Below, one piece after another: positions 1 to 9,779 of a DNA stretch of 64,000 nt (the stretch's first letter is position 1; every line of letters begins with the position of its first letter). The DNA comes from Lepidurus packardi (lineage: Eukaryota; Arthropoda; Branchiopoda; Notostraca; Triopsidae). The translations under genes were made by a program, and so were the position numbers. The stretch is from contig JAKZAN010000009.1 of the NCBI GenBank assembly GCA_023053545.1, positions 1 through 64,000 on the forward strand, in the 5' to 3' direction. The notes under the pieces were generated by a model. The model ran no database searches. It saw only the letters and a list, made by a program, of their open reading frames with translations, and was not told the DNA's origin.

Positions 1-1712
1 GCTGGGGGACAGAGCGCGGGAATGGGTTTCTTGGAACTGAAAGTAAGACTCGTACCGTCCCAGTCCTCAGCCAGTACTATAGACATGAGCGGCTGCGGGG
101 AAGGTAAAGGTGGGGGTAACGGGGCCGGTACTGGCGGTGATGAGGACATGACATCGTACCTCTTCTTCAATCTGGGAGGTAAGGTATGGTAATTGGCTGG
201 TAACGGCGGCTTGGAATCCATGCGATGCCTTGGATCTGGTGGAGGCGGGTCATACGTAGGCGGTTCCGAGGCTTGACGGGGCATGGGATGGTTATATGAG
301 CTACGACGAACATACAAGGAGGGGGAATCAGGTCTCTCGATGAGTGACGCCATCGAATCTCGGCTGGAGCGGCGCCGGTACCTGCCAGAACTACTTTTAA
401 TGGATTCTTCATCTGATAATGCTGATTCTGACGTCACGGAGGAGGCAATCGACGATCTACGGCCTTTACGCCGGCGTTTTTTCTTGCCTTTTGCACCGGA
501 CGCTACTTCTGAAGAAGGCGTAATGGGTAATGAGGCGGGACCGGAATTGGTTGCAAAATTAGATTGGTCTTCCAAGTCCCACTTGCTTTCTTGTTGCTTA
601 TAAGTGGCGGAGAAAGGGGGCGTGGGCAGAACAGTATGAATTTGTACTCCTGGCGGATCTCCCCAGTCCTCTTTGACTTTGCTTTGTAGGGGTTTAGGTG
701 CATTGTTTTGTACTTTGGAAGTTTGAACGTGAACGTCCTGATCAGCCCAGCTATCTTGTGATCCGCTGCGGTGGACCGGTAGGTCCCATTTGCCCGTATT
801 CTGTCGAGGTTGAAAGCGTCTTCCTTTGTCATCTTGACGCTGGTCTCCGTATCTGGGATGGATCCGAGGTTCTCTGTCTTGGCTCCTCTGATTCCGGTCA
901 ACAGGCTGCGGGCCTGTACTTTTGGTAACCGTTCTAAAGGGTAATTCGCGCGTGGAGTTTTCTTCTTGCGCCAAGTCATGAGAAGGAGGCGGCGTACCAT
1001 CCCAATTTCTGTTTTGGCGCGGATTTGATCGACTATCTGGACGTGATTTCATTGGTCGCTGTTGCGATCTTTCATCGTTGTAATTGTCTGACCTTCTTCC
1101 TTCAGTGGGCTGCTGCCTGCTATTTGGATCCTCGCGCTTCTTGTCAAATTGTCTTTCTTCAGGTTTTAAGGGACGACTTTGATTGTAGCTCTTCTTGGCA
1201 TTTCCGGAAGGTTTTGTGGCAGTTTTGAACGCCGCGGGCTCTGGCTGGACCTCTCTAGCTTTCGTGGCTGTAGGTTTATCGTCAACTTGAGCTGGCTTTT
1301 CAGATGTATCTGGTGAGACACTGAGCATCACTTTGGGTTTGGGAACATAGACTTGCATTTCTGGACGTTTCTTTCTCCTCGCTTCTTGTGTTTCTCTTTC
1401 TGCGTCGAACTTGTTGGGCTCATCATTAACAGATAATGCAGACAGCTTTGATTCTAGCCCTGATGGACTGCTAGATGAGGTTTCACTTTTGGGATCTTGT
1501 CCCGTTCTTTTCTTTAGCAGACCGCTGCCCGGTTTGTAGACTGGAATTTCTGGACGCTCCTTTGTTTTCTTTTTGTTTGTAGCAACGCCAGTGCTCGTAT
1601 TTCCTTCAATTTCAAACATTTTATTAGATCTAGTAATATGACTCGAGACTATACCTGCGTGAGCAAAATCGTTATCAAATTGTTTAGTTCGTTCTTGTTG
1701 CTTGGGATCCAT
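1..1712 (-). CDS. Host gene, first coding exon, with two exon-junction-complex binding motifs; SMG6-like (partial)
   Basis: The minus strand is open without a stop from the ATG at 1712 to the window edge, giving 570 residues of a longer protein. The chain is low-complexity, basic and Ser/Pro/Gln-rich, so probably disordered. Two motifs, RPEIPVYKPGS (residues 53-63) and RPEMQVYVPKP (116-126), match the paired EJC-binding motifs at the N terminus of SMG6, the nonsense-mediated-decay endonuclease. R3HCC1L-type proteins carry one similar motif, so the exact family is not certain. An Arg/Ser-rich stretch lies at 411-460 and an LPPRLKKRY motif at 511-519. Trp-acidic motifs recur at about 237, 309, 322, 350, 378 and 551. 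No PIN or 14-3-3-like domain falls inside the window. This is the best-supported endogenous gene here. The open frame is certain; the SMG6 assignment is inference from the motifs. Confidence 0.62.
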   Translation of the reverse strand, partial: MDPKQQERTKQFDNDFAHAGIVSSHITRSNKMFEIEGNTSTGVATNKKKTKERPEIPVYKPGSGLLKKRTGQDPKSETSSSSPSGLESKLSALSVNDEPNKFDAERETQEARRKKRPEMQVYVPKPKVMLSVSPDTSEKPAQVDDKPTATKAREVQPEPAAFKTATKPSGNAKKSYNQSRPLKPEERQFDKKREDPNSRQQPTEGRRSDNYNDERSQQRPMKSRPDSRSNPRQNRNWDGTPPPSHDLAQEENSTRELPFRTVTKSTGPQPVDRNQRSQDREPRIHPRYGDQRQDDKGRRFQPRQNTGKWDLPVHRSGSQDSWADQDVHVQTSKVQNNAPKPLQSKVKEDWGDPPGVQIHTVLPTPPFSATYKQQESKWDLEDQSNFATNSGPASLPITPSSEVASGAKGKKKRRRKGRRSSIASSVTSESALSDEESIKSSSGRYRRRSSRDSMASLIERPDSPSLYVRRSSYNHPMPRQASEPPTYDPPPPDPRHRMDSKPPLPANYHTLPPRLKKRYDVMSSSPPVPAPLPPPLPSPQPLMSIVLAEDWDGTSLTFSSKKPIPALCPP

Positions 1713-1905
1713 TTACAGCTACAAGGTTCACTAACAATGCAACATCAAAACTTCGAATTTCCTGGCGTTAGGACACAAAAACTTCAGACTCAAAATTAAT
1801 TAATAGCTTATTTTTAACATATACGCGTAAAACAACAGTCAGTCGTATTTCCTCTTAGTTTTCACTCACGAAAACAACTAAACTTTGATATGAACGAATT
1901 AACTA
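1713..1905 (-). promoter_or_regulatory. 5' UTR/upstream sequence of the left-edge host gene, truncated by the Helentrons
   Basis: This AT-rich stretch separates the host start codon from the 3' end of Helentron A. It holds no ORF. Before the insertions the host upstream sequence would have continued directly into what is now 35255 onward, so this is the proximal remnant of the host 5' region. I see no clear TATA box. Confidence 0.45.
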
Positions 1906-1944
1906 CAAGACGACAGGTTGGACTGCCGAATAAGCTGTGACAAC
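1906..1944 (-). repeat. Helentron A 3' terminus: hairpin plus subterminal inverted repeat
   Basis: On the minus strand the order is GTTGTCACAGCT (1944-1933), TTATT, then a stem of CGGCAG and CTGTCG with a 6-nt loop, then TCTTG. GTTGTCACAGCT is the exact reverse complement of the first 12 bases of the element at 21563. Confidence 0.85.
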
Positions 1945-2033
1945 GGAATGTTAGTAGTGGTGAACGTGGGTAGGTGGCTGTTCTGGGTTCGTCTGTTGGT
2001 GGTCTGTTGTGGTCGATTTGAAATGTGTAGAGG

Positions 2034-2056
2034 TTTTTAGCTGTGCCAGTCTATGA
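2034..2056 (+). repeat. Solo 5'-end fragment of a B-type Helentron
   Basis: TTTTTAGCTGTGCCAGTC and five further bases here are identical to the flank plus first 18 bases of Helentron B's 5' terminus, but on the opposite strand. Shorter TTAGCTGTGATT copies follow near 2219 and 2245. None is attached to a full terminal hairpin. Confidence 0.6.
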
Positions 2057-2390
2057 TTATCAAGTTATATGTATCAAAGCATTTATCAATAGATATTAAG
2101 TTGTATCAAAATTTATCAGAAATGCGAATTAAAATGCGAACCAAATGCGAAACGATAACGAACTGAAATTGCATGTTTTTTTTTTTTTTTTTATTGGCAT
2201 GTTTTAATGGTTTGCTTTTTAGCTGTGATTTTTATTAATGTTATTAGCTGTGATTATAATATCAGAAGACATTTGCGTTATTGGTAGATATATATTTTGT
2301 AAGTTTTTCGCTAATACAGTGAATTCACTATTACATGCAATGCAAATACAAATCTATGTTATTTAGAATAAAAATGTTGACAAAACAATA

Positions 2391-3446
2391 TTATTTTTTC
2401 TTGGTGACGTTGACGATTTCTTTTTTTTCTAGGTCTACCGTGAAGTCGAAGTCTTTTGTCGTTAGTAATTTCACGATGACAGCATTCGCAGTGTCTGGAG
2501 TCAGTTGTAGAGTTTCTTCTTGTTTGCAGAAGTCTTTTAGTATGGTTTCTGTCATCGATGCTTCGATAATGTTATTATCGTTGAAGAAACCCACTGTGCC
2601 TTGGAAAGTTAGTGGAGTCGTTTGTCTAAGTTGAATTTTTTTGCAGTTTGTGCACGTAATGGTAGGGTCATCGTTATCTGGAATGGTCGGTTGTCGTTCT
2701 GTTTTTTTTTTGCAGGCTAGGCAGGTTTGGAAAATACCAATGTTGCAGTGGGCTATGGCTTCCAGTATGATGGGCTCCGTTGTGTCGTCTAAAATGGGTT
2801 GCTGGATGTCCAGTTGGGCTTCTGTTCTTGTAAAGAACGATTGCTGCGTCAAGGCGAAGTTTTGATAATCTTGATTATAGATGACATCGGTAATTTCGTA
2901 AACTTTGTTTTTTTCGATAGTAACTGTTTGGTTTTTCCAGGTAATTAGTGTGGAAGTACAGGTATCGTCTCCAATTGTTATTTCGCGGAACGTTTGCCCT
3001 TTGTTCGTTGTCTTCTCTTCGCTAATGTTTTGGATTTGAACGATGATTTTGTAACGGGTGTCGGGAAACTCTATACAAGTTTGAAGTGTGGCTTGTTGCT
3101 GTTTTCTTGGCGAATAATTAAATTTGAGCGTTTGATTTGTCTCGCTGATTTGCGAAGATTGGGTAATCTTAATAAGATCGTATTTAGTTCTTTTTTGTGG
3201 AGTCTGACCTGAAGGTGAGCTATTCGGTAGGATTTGGATGGTGATGGGTATCTTGGCGGTCGAATAACGTTTAATTCTGCTATAGGAGCCAGCAATAAAC
3301 GACAAACATTCTTCGTATGTATTGTCCGACGTCTGCAGAAAAAAGCGAAAATTTTGGCCTGGAATTTTGGTGTACTTCGATGGACTCTGGTTTTGGCGCA
3401 AAGGGGTTATGTCATGGACGTACCCGGTGTAAGCGTCTGCTCCCAT
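2391..3446 (-). CDS. Helentron A RPA-like single-stranded-DNA-binding protein
   Basis: A 351-residue protein resembling the large subunit of replication protein A, an accessory protein of Helentrons thought to protect single-stranded DNA during rolling-circle transposition. An OB-fold-like region spans about residues 90-205, including YEITDVIYNQDY near 183-194. A four-cysteine zinc ribbon follows (Cys242, Cys245, Cys265, Cys268), as in the RPA70 C-terminal DNA-binding domain. The protein is homologous along its length to the product at 22346-23389 in element B. It lies downstream of the helicase gene on the same strand. The start is chosen because a 5'-UTR splice acceptor (CTTTCCACCAG) ends at 3458, a few bases upstream of the ATG. 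The frame is intact. Confidence 0.88.
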   Translation of the reverse strand: MGADAYTGYVHDITPLRQNQSPSKYTKIPGQNFRFFLQTSDNTYEECLSFIAGSYSRIKRYSTAKIPITIQILPNSSPSGQTPQKRTKYDLIKITQSSQISETNQTLKFNYSPRKQQQATLQTCIEFPDTRYKIIVQIQNISEEKTTNKGQTFREITIGDDTCTSTLITWKNQTVTIEKNKVYEITDVIYNQDYQNFALTQQSFFTRTEAQLDIQQPILDDTTEPIILEAIAHCNIGIFQTCLACKKKTERQPTIPDNDDPTITCTNCKKIQLRQTTPLTFQGTVGFFNDNNIIEASMTETILKDFCKQEETLQLTPDTANAVIVKLLTTKDFDFTVDLEKKEIVNVTKKK

Positions 3447-3457
3447 GGTTGCCGTTT

Positions 3458-3700
3458 CTGGTGGAAAGAGAATAAGACATGATGAGAAGAGTTGCAGTGA
3501 AGAACTATTGGATTAAAATGTTGTGAAATGAAACTATTTACTTACTTTTGCAATAGGGTGTTTCGGAATGGTGAGGTGAAATTGCTTTCAATTTCTTTTT
3601 TGGAACTGTATGATGAATATTGATTTGCACTTAGTGTTTGGGAGCTGTGAGTGGACTGTTTTCTGTCATTCCGTGTGAGGTCTTTTATAGTCGGGTTCTA
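3458..3700 (-). promoter_or_regulatory. Promoter, 5' UTR and UTR intron of Helentron A RPA gene
   Basis: On the minus strand a TATAAAAG box sits at 3689-3682. Further downstream a splice donor AAAA|GTAAGT occurs at about 3549, and its acceptor CCACCAG ends at 3458, 11 bases before the ATG. Element B has the same arrangement (TATAAAAG at 23583-23576, donor AAAAAA|GTAAGT near 23493, acceptor TTTATAG before its ATG), so promoter and UTR intron are conserved between the two elements. Confidence 0.7.
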
Positions 3701-4540
3701 TCGTAGAGTTGATGCCTGGAAGAGTAGGTTCTTCGTAAAGTCAAGTTCGGTCAAAGTCCAATCATGGAGGCAAAGGTTCAAGTCAATTAGTCAGGTCATT
3801 TTCTTCCTTTTGTTAATGAAAAGGGTACAATTTAGAAAGAAAAAATTTCAAAGGTGTACCAGCAGTTAGGGATGGTCAATTGAAATTTGTATCCTTAGTT
3901 CGAGTGTCAAAGCACATTTTGAAGTTTTCTTGCTTAGTAGCTGGATGCAGTTGTCTTATTGTTTGCCGCTTTTGGTGTGTTTTTAAAAGGTGTCACGTTG
4001 TGGAAGGCAGTTAAATTGCAGTTGGGTTATGCGTATATCGAGTTAAAATAGAGAAAAATACATGATGGTTTTGTATTATACGGAAATCCCAAACTATTTA
4101 TCTAAAATGCAAGAAATATATATTATGTACCTGAGGTAAATCTTTGAAAATGAAAACATCATATTTGTTTTAAAACATACCAATATTTTGAAATGTACTA
4201 AAATTGGTAAAAAAAGTGTTGACCGTTTAATTGGGTGGGAGGGTCCAAACGTCGTGAAATTTGTATGACGCCGCATTTATGGACGTTCCCTTATTAATAG
4301 GGAATGCTTTTCCTTAAAATAGCTTTCGATAATGATCGAAGCCATTTATTCGTAGGGCAATTCGTTTTACGACTTGATGATTTTAGAATGGTTGGAAATT
4401 TTTTGGATTGTTATTTTTACAAACGAAATAGAATCGGTGGTATCTATGCCGGTATTGGTGCTCATGGGAAATGTTGTCATATTCCATACCTACTATAAGG
4501 AAATACTTATAGAACAACATTATAGTTTCACCTGATTATT
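3645..4540. repeat. Direct repeat, copy 1 (RPA promoter block plus downstream sequence)
   Basis: This 0.9-kb stretch is repeated at about 5268-6305 with high similarity. It includes the TATA region, the TTAGTTCGAGTGTCAAAGCAC block and the ATCTAAAATGCAAGAAATA block. No gene is visible in it apart from the RPA promoter at its left end. Confidence 0.85.
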
Positions 4541-4744
4541 GCTGAGCTGCGTAACTGTCCGTGTTAAGAACGTGGAATATTCGATTTGTTATTTATGATT
4601 AATAGCAGAAAAATGTATTTAAAATGTGTGATCTGAATGTACATTTTACTGTCACTGGGTGTTTGCGGAGTATATTATTGTGTCTGTCTTTTTGCGATGC
4701 GGAATTTTGTACTGCTTAGCTATATGATGTGATTATGGCATGTT

Positions 4745-4805
4745 TTGTAGCTTCGTATTTACAAGTCTGACATTTGAATGTAAACAACTTTATGATCTGA
4801 ATATA
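4745..4805 (-). pseudogene. Fragment of the 3' end of a Helentron Rep/helicase gene
   Basis: The sequence TTTGAATGTAAACAACTTT followed by ATGATCTGAAT matches the last codons of the giant ORFs at 12100 and 26400, which encode the final strand of the endonuclease. Nothing upstream in that frame is preserved, so it is a short duplicated relic. Confidence 0.6.
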
Positions 4806-5262
4806 CCGGGAGTTGAACAAATTTTTGGGCTTCGGCACAGCATGTATAAATTGGTGTGGTTGGGAGTTTTCCTTTTTTTATTTGTATTGTGTGTAAGTGG
4901 CGTATTCCGTGTAGCCTGCAGTAATAAGACAAGGTACGTATTTGAAAGTGCTGTCGATCGAGGGATTACTGAAAGTAGTGAATTTTGTTGTTAAAGCATT
5001 TATTTTGTTAACGTACCGAAAGTTGCAAAATTCTTACGTTTCAGTTCAAAAAGGGTGTAGGGGACTTTTTTCTTTTTGTCGTATGTTTACGTTTGTACTC
5101 ATCAGGGCTGAAGCTACTCGATGTCTTGATACGACAGGGAATTTCGCCATAGTTTATGTGGACTGTAAGAAACAAAAATTATATTCATGACGTTATAAGT
5201 GAAAGAGTAACGTGGTTAAGGTCAATAAAAACGCTTACCGAAAGTTGAACAAATCCATATGT
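4800..5262 (-). repeat. Array of about 215-bp repeats carrying splice-donor-like motifs, block 1
   Basis: Copies start near 4801, 5011 and 5233. Each is built on ACCGAAAGTTG on the plus strand, which on the minus strand reads CAACTTTCGGT. In the best copies this continues as CTTTCG|GTAAGC, a good 5' splice site. The same unit recurs in the blocks at 9780 and 11465. No ORF. Confidence 0.75.
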
Positions 5263-5267
5263 ATCGG

Positions 5268-6305
5268 TCCAACTGTTTTCTGTCATTCCGTGTGAGGTCT
5301 TTTATAGTCGGGTTCTATCGTAGAGTTGACGTGTGGAAGAGTAGATTCTTCGTAAAGTCAAGTTCGGTCAAAGTTGAATCATTAGGAGAAAGGTTTAAGT
5401 CATTAGTCAAGTCATTTTCCTCGCTTTGTTAATGAAAAGGGTAAATTAAGAAAGAAAAAATTTCAAAGGTGTAGAAGCAGTAGCGACAGTCAATTGTAAT
5501 TCTCATCCTTATTTCGAGTGTCAAAGCACGTTCTGAAGTTTTCTTGCTTGGTAGGGATAAGGGGTGGACTGGCCTATGGGGCATTGGGGCAGGTGCCTCA
5601 TGTGCCGGCTCAAATGCCCCATGCGGCGGCTCAAATTCCTTCTTTATTACTCAGCGGCACCGGCAGGTAGAAAATCCCCATTGCCCGCTGTAGAGCCAGT
5701 CCGCTCCGGGTAGGGATGCAGTTAATTGTCACTGATGTTTGCCGCTTTTGTGTGTTTTTAAAGGGTGTCATGTTGTGGAAGGCAGTTGAGAAATTGTAGT
5801 TGGGCTACGTATGGAGTGGAAATATAGAAAATACTTGATGGTTTTGTATGACAGGGAAATCCGAAACTATTTATCTAAAATGCAAGAAATATATATTATG
5901 TACATGAGGTAAATCTTTGAAAATGGAAACATCGTATTTGTTTTAAAACTTACCAATATTTTGAAATGTTCTAAAATTGGTAACAAAGTGTTGACCGTTT
6001 GGCCGGTTTGGGTGGATGGGTCTAAATGGCGTGAAATTTTTATGACGCCGCGTTTACGGACGCTCCCTTATTAATTGGGATACTGGTTTTCCTTGAAGTA
6101 TAGTTTTCGATAATGATCGAAGCCATTTATTCGTAGGGGAATTCGTTATACAAGCTGATGATTTTATAATGTTTGTAAATTTTCTGGATTGTTATTTTTA
6201 CAAACGAAATAGAATCGGTGGCATCTATATATATAGTCGTGTTATGGGAAATCTTGTCATATTCCACCCACTATGAGGAAATACTTGTAGAACAACGTTT
6301 TAGTT
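5268..6305. repeat. Direct repeat, copy 2, interrupted by a hAT-like MITE
   Basis: A diverged second copy of 3645-4540, displaced by about 1.62 kb, again with the TATAAAAG box (minus, 5306-5299). The extra length is explained by the 151-bp insertion at 5559-5709. There is no intact RPA gene downstream of this second promoter copy. Confidence 0.85.
5559..5709. mobile_element. hAT-like MITE, 151 bp
   Basis: The ends GGGGTGGACTGGC and GCCAGTCCGCTCC are inverted repeats. The 8-bp target duplication GTAGGGAT (5551-5558 and 5710-5717) flanks it. The homologous site in repeat copy 1 (near 3930) lacks the insertion. Non-coding. Confidence 0.85.
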
Positions 6306-6819
6306 TCAGTTATTTACTTACTTTAGTCTGTGGGAGTTTGGAAATGGCAGCTGAAGGCGGTGGGAAAGTGTGCTAGTGTTTGATGTAGTGTTTGTTGTAA
6401 AATGAGAATGAACGTAAGTGTTGCGGGACAGCAAGACGTGAAAGGTCTGAGTGTGATACGCACGGTATTGTTGATGAATCCTGTATCTTGTTGAATACAT
6501 GATATTCTAGGCAAAACTGTGAAAATCAATATTTGTCAAATAGTTGTATTCCAAATTCTAGAGTGAAAGGAGCTGATTAGACTATATGTGTAGTTATATA
6601 TATACACTTTTGTAGACTTTGGGACGATTGTATAAATCTTTTTTGTTTTCGGTATTCTTTAGAATTATTTTCACATATCGTATTTGCAGATGAATTTATT
6701 TGAATTATTATTTACTTATGTACATTTGCTTTGTATAATTATATTTATATAATTTAACAGGCATTGCCCATTTTGTTATGTATTCGATGAGGCATATACA
6801 TTTGTGTGATTCTGATAGG

Positions 6820-7280
6820 CTTGAAGCTCCGTATTTGGTAATTGAATGAAAATAACTTTGTGATCTAATAGTACGTTTCATGAACAGTTGTAGAATTAGG
6901 TATGTTTGAGTAAATATGATGTAACGTTAATGATGAATATAGCAGGCCCGTATCAGGGGGGGGGGGTTTGGGGGTTCAAACCCCCCTCCCCGAAATGTTT
7001 TTTCTCCATGACGATATTATATACTACCCCCCAAAACCCCTCCGGAACCAAAATCCTGGATAGGGGCCTGGAGTATAGTCATATGAAGTAATATATATGT
7101 TGGTTTGAGTCAGGGGTTTGAGTATGTCAGCAATTTTGAGAGCTTATGTACTGTGAGTAAAGAGTAAAAATACAACAATCGTTTTGTAGCTTTGTATCGT
7201 TGTGAAGCAGGAATTTATTAGTACGAGACTGTGGGAATACACATTTTGTAAGTTACATATAGAGTCAGGCTTGGGCGACC
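6820..7280 (-). pseudogene. Decayed duplicate of a Helentron endonuclease 3' end, split by a MITE
   Basis: Plus-strand sequence at 6835-6940 and 7070-7170 aligns with 26395-26590 of the element B helicase gene. Shared strings include GGTAATTGAATG, GTGATCT and AGTCAGGGGTTTGAGTATGTC. The reading frame is broken. The MITE at 6943-7070 interrupts it. Confidence 0.75.
6943..7070. mobile_element. hAT-like MITE with CAGGCCC termini, 128 bp
   Basis: The termini CAGGCCCGTATC and GGATAGGGGCCTG are inverted repeats. Imperfect 8-bp duplications GAATATAG and GAGTATAG flank it. Much of it is a G-rich/C-rich palindrome. The short proteins predictable from it are artefacts. Confidence 0.75.
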
Positions 7281-7660
7281 TTGGAGTTGAATTGGACACG
7301 GGGTTTGGGGGGGTTTGGGGGTTCAAACCCCCCTCCCCGAAATGTTTTTTCTCCATGACGATATTATATACTACCCCCCAAAACCCCTCCGGAACCAAAA
7401 TCCTGGATAGGGGCCTGGAGTATAGTCATATGAAGTAATATATATGTTGGTTTGAGTCAGGGGTTTGAGTATGTCAGCAATTTTGAGAGCTTATGTACTG
7501 TGAGTAAAGAGTAAAAATACAACAATCGTTTTGTAGCTTTGTATCGTTGTGAAGCAGGAATTTATTAGTACGAGACTGTGGGAATACACATTTTGTAAGT
7601 TACATATAGAGTCAGGCTTGGGCGACCTTGGAGTTGAATTGGACACGGGGTTTGTGTTGT
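6966..7660. repeat. Near-identical tandem duplication, 347-bp unit, two copies
   Basis: The unit runs from inside the MITE through the endonuclease remnant to GGACACGGGGTTTG. The second copy begins at about 7313. Both junctions share GGGGTTTG, so slippage or unequal exchange at that microhomology is the likely origin. High identity indicates a recent event. Confidence 0.85.
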
Positions 7661-7679
7661 GTACAGACTGCTGAACTCG

Positions 7680-9301
7680 GGAATTAACGTGGAAAAAGCC
7701 AATGCTACCTAACATGTTGCTCAAGGCAAGTTGGGCGAAGTGAATTTCTTTGTCGCTAAATAGAACGACTCGGTCTCCGAGAAATAGAACGGTTTTTCGA
7801 AGCGGTTTTCGAAACTGTGGCGTCTTTCCTGGAGAAGGTTATCTCAATTTGCCTCTTTCAAGGACTGCTGAGTTCTGGCTGCGTGACTGGCAGGCTCTAA
7901 TACGATATCGAGGTGGCAGGAATTTGTGCCCGTGATTTGGTTAAGTACGAAATTTGGCTGACTTTTTTTCGGCCCATAGTGCCTGGAAGACATGACATAC
8001 TTTTCTTGGCCTCTCTTACAGAGTCTCAAGTTGTGGAGCACGGCGTCTTTCAACAGGACAGGACCAGGACGTATGGTGGACAGATCAGCTTTATATGAGC
8101 AACGCGATCGGGATAGCCATTGACCTTGGTCAAGACTTTTGTTGGAGACTTGCTGTCACTAGAGTCAACAAGGCGCAAATCTTCTTCCGTATTCTCGTCA
8201 ACAGCAACGTAAAAATAGAAGGCTACTTCGTCGTCTTCAAGTTTTGGGACCTGGAAGGAAAAATTGACTTTGTACTGGAATTAATTGTTATTATTGCCGG
8301 AACGATAACAACAAATAAGTACGGATTATTATGCCCAGTTTTTAACGACAATTTGTACGAATCAACCCTATTTGACTGACACGTTTGTGAACGTCAAGTC
8401 CTACTCGTATGACTTAGACAACTCGTTGGTGGAAACTCGCTGAGTTAATTAATTTACCCTAGGTTTTGCTGTAAATCTTATAGTACAGTCAACTAAGACA
8501 TGTTCATCTAGCGGCTGCTTAACAAACGCGGTTTCAAGTTCTAAGTATCCATTGGGTATATGTTGAACACCAAAGGTATGTCCGTCATGCTGAAGCCAAC
8601 CATAGCTGTTCACCTTACCGCCTTGGTCGCAAGTATGTTTTGAAAATAATTACGAAATTGTAGAACGCTCAGAAATGAAGCGGGATTTGACGAACCGTAG
8701 ACCGCTGTGTCTCTGGCTGACTCGGCTCATGGCGAGACATATCAAAGTGGAATCAAAGACGCCAGATCGTGGGTGTGGAGGCCCAAGTAAACTGGTATGC
8801 CGGTAAGTACCCCCAAATCTAGCTCAGGTACAGTAAGGCCAGTGACAACCACCACCTTACAAGTCCAGTTTATTAAATTCACTTTCGAATTCTGGAAGTA
8901 ACGATATAGTTTTTATCAAGATACCTTATTGGGCTCACTTGGGCTTACTTAAAGTCTTTACTCGAGTTTCCAGATAAGTTTGGTAGACGAAGTAAAATAC
9001 AACTGATACGACTGCAGTAGGGAGGATACTGTAAACGCTACTGCTTTTTGAAGTACGCCGGCATGGTTTTCCTTTATTCTCTAAATTAAATAATTTGAAT
9101 GTGATTTTCTATATAATATTAATAGGTTCTACATTACTGACGTTACCGGGATGCTTTACATGATCTATCTCATTATCGCTCTTGAAAGAACGGTTTTGTC
9201 TGTAGCTTTCTTAATTTGTCGAGTACATAACGATCCGCTATTATCTTTATAGGTATAGCATGGCTTCCCTTTGTCCTTGCGGGCTTGCGCTGTTGGGCCA
9301 T
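7680..9301 (-). pseudogene. MOGS: Captured, decayed 5' half of mannosyl-oligosaccharide glucosidase (glucosidase I)
   Basis: Minus-strand fragments appear in gene order. A basic cytosolic tail starts MAQQRKPARTKG at 9301. A type II membrane anchor (SILPTAVVSVVFYFVY) lies near 9030-8960. FGGTYRH and, one frame over, PVYLGLHTH lie near 8810. CDQGGKVNSYGWLQHDGHTF lies near 8630-8570. DDEVAFYFYVAV follows a splice acceptor (TTTTTCCTTCCAG) at about 8251. FSDKEIHFAQLALSNMLG and GSIGFFH lie near 7770-7690. These match successive parts of the luminal N-terminal domain of glucosidase I, the ER enzyme that trims the outermost glucose from N-glycans. Frameshifts (for example a TCCTG duplication near 8055) and stops make it non-functional, and the catalytic C-terminal half is absent. 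It lies wholly inside Helentron A, with at least one intron kept, so capture at DNA level is likely. Confidence 0.8.
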
Positions 9302-9779
9302 TTACTGTAATATAAGTAAATTTTGTTAGCCGTTTTCATGTTTTTATATTAATATTGGGATTATAAGTTAAAAGAAAAAGGACTTCACTCGTGAAAAACT
9401 TACAGAAATACAGTATAGTAGAAATCTAATGTAAAAGAATATAAAAAAATACGTCTGTTGTTTTGAAAAAGTATGTAGAGGGCAGGCGCGTCACTTTTGC
9501 TATTGGTTGACACAAAATTAAGCCGCGCTTGTTTTGACCAACTGGCTATTAGCAAAAGATTTGAGTAACTTTTTCATGACTTCAATTTAAATTCGATACA
9601 TCTGAATCAAATTTATTGGTATTTTAATTTAAAAAATAATATTTTTTTATTCATGAATTGTGTTGGAGTGCATGAAATTGATACACTCCAAAACAGTTGA
9701 TGACTGGAATAGATTTTAAATGTAATTAACTGTTAGTGATGTGACGAATTCACGGATATGGTTAAATTCAATAAGAAAA
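9302..9779. other. Non-coding stretch upstream of the MOGS fragment
   Basis: No gene. A pair of inverted CCAAT-type motifs (GCTATTGGTTGAC near 9499 and GACCAACTGGCTATTAG near 9536) lies upstream of the captured start codon. They could be the co-captured promoter of the source gene. That is a guess. Confidence 0.35.

Noticed and set aside
6906..7438. Two ORFs sharing a Phe-Lys-Pro-Pro-Ser-Pro segment, which looks like a repeated peptide gene
   Set aside because: They are the same MITE sequence read twice because of a tandem duplication.
7680..9301. A functional host MOGS gene on the minus strand
   Set aside because: Several frameshifts and stops, a missing C-terminal catalytic half, and location inside Helentron A.
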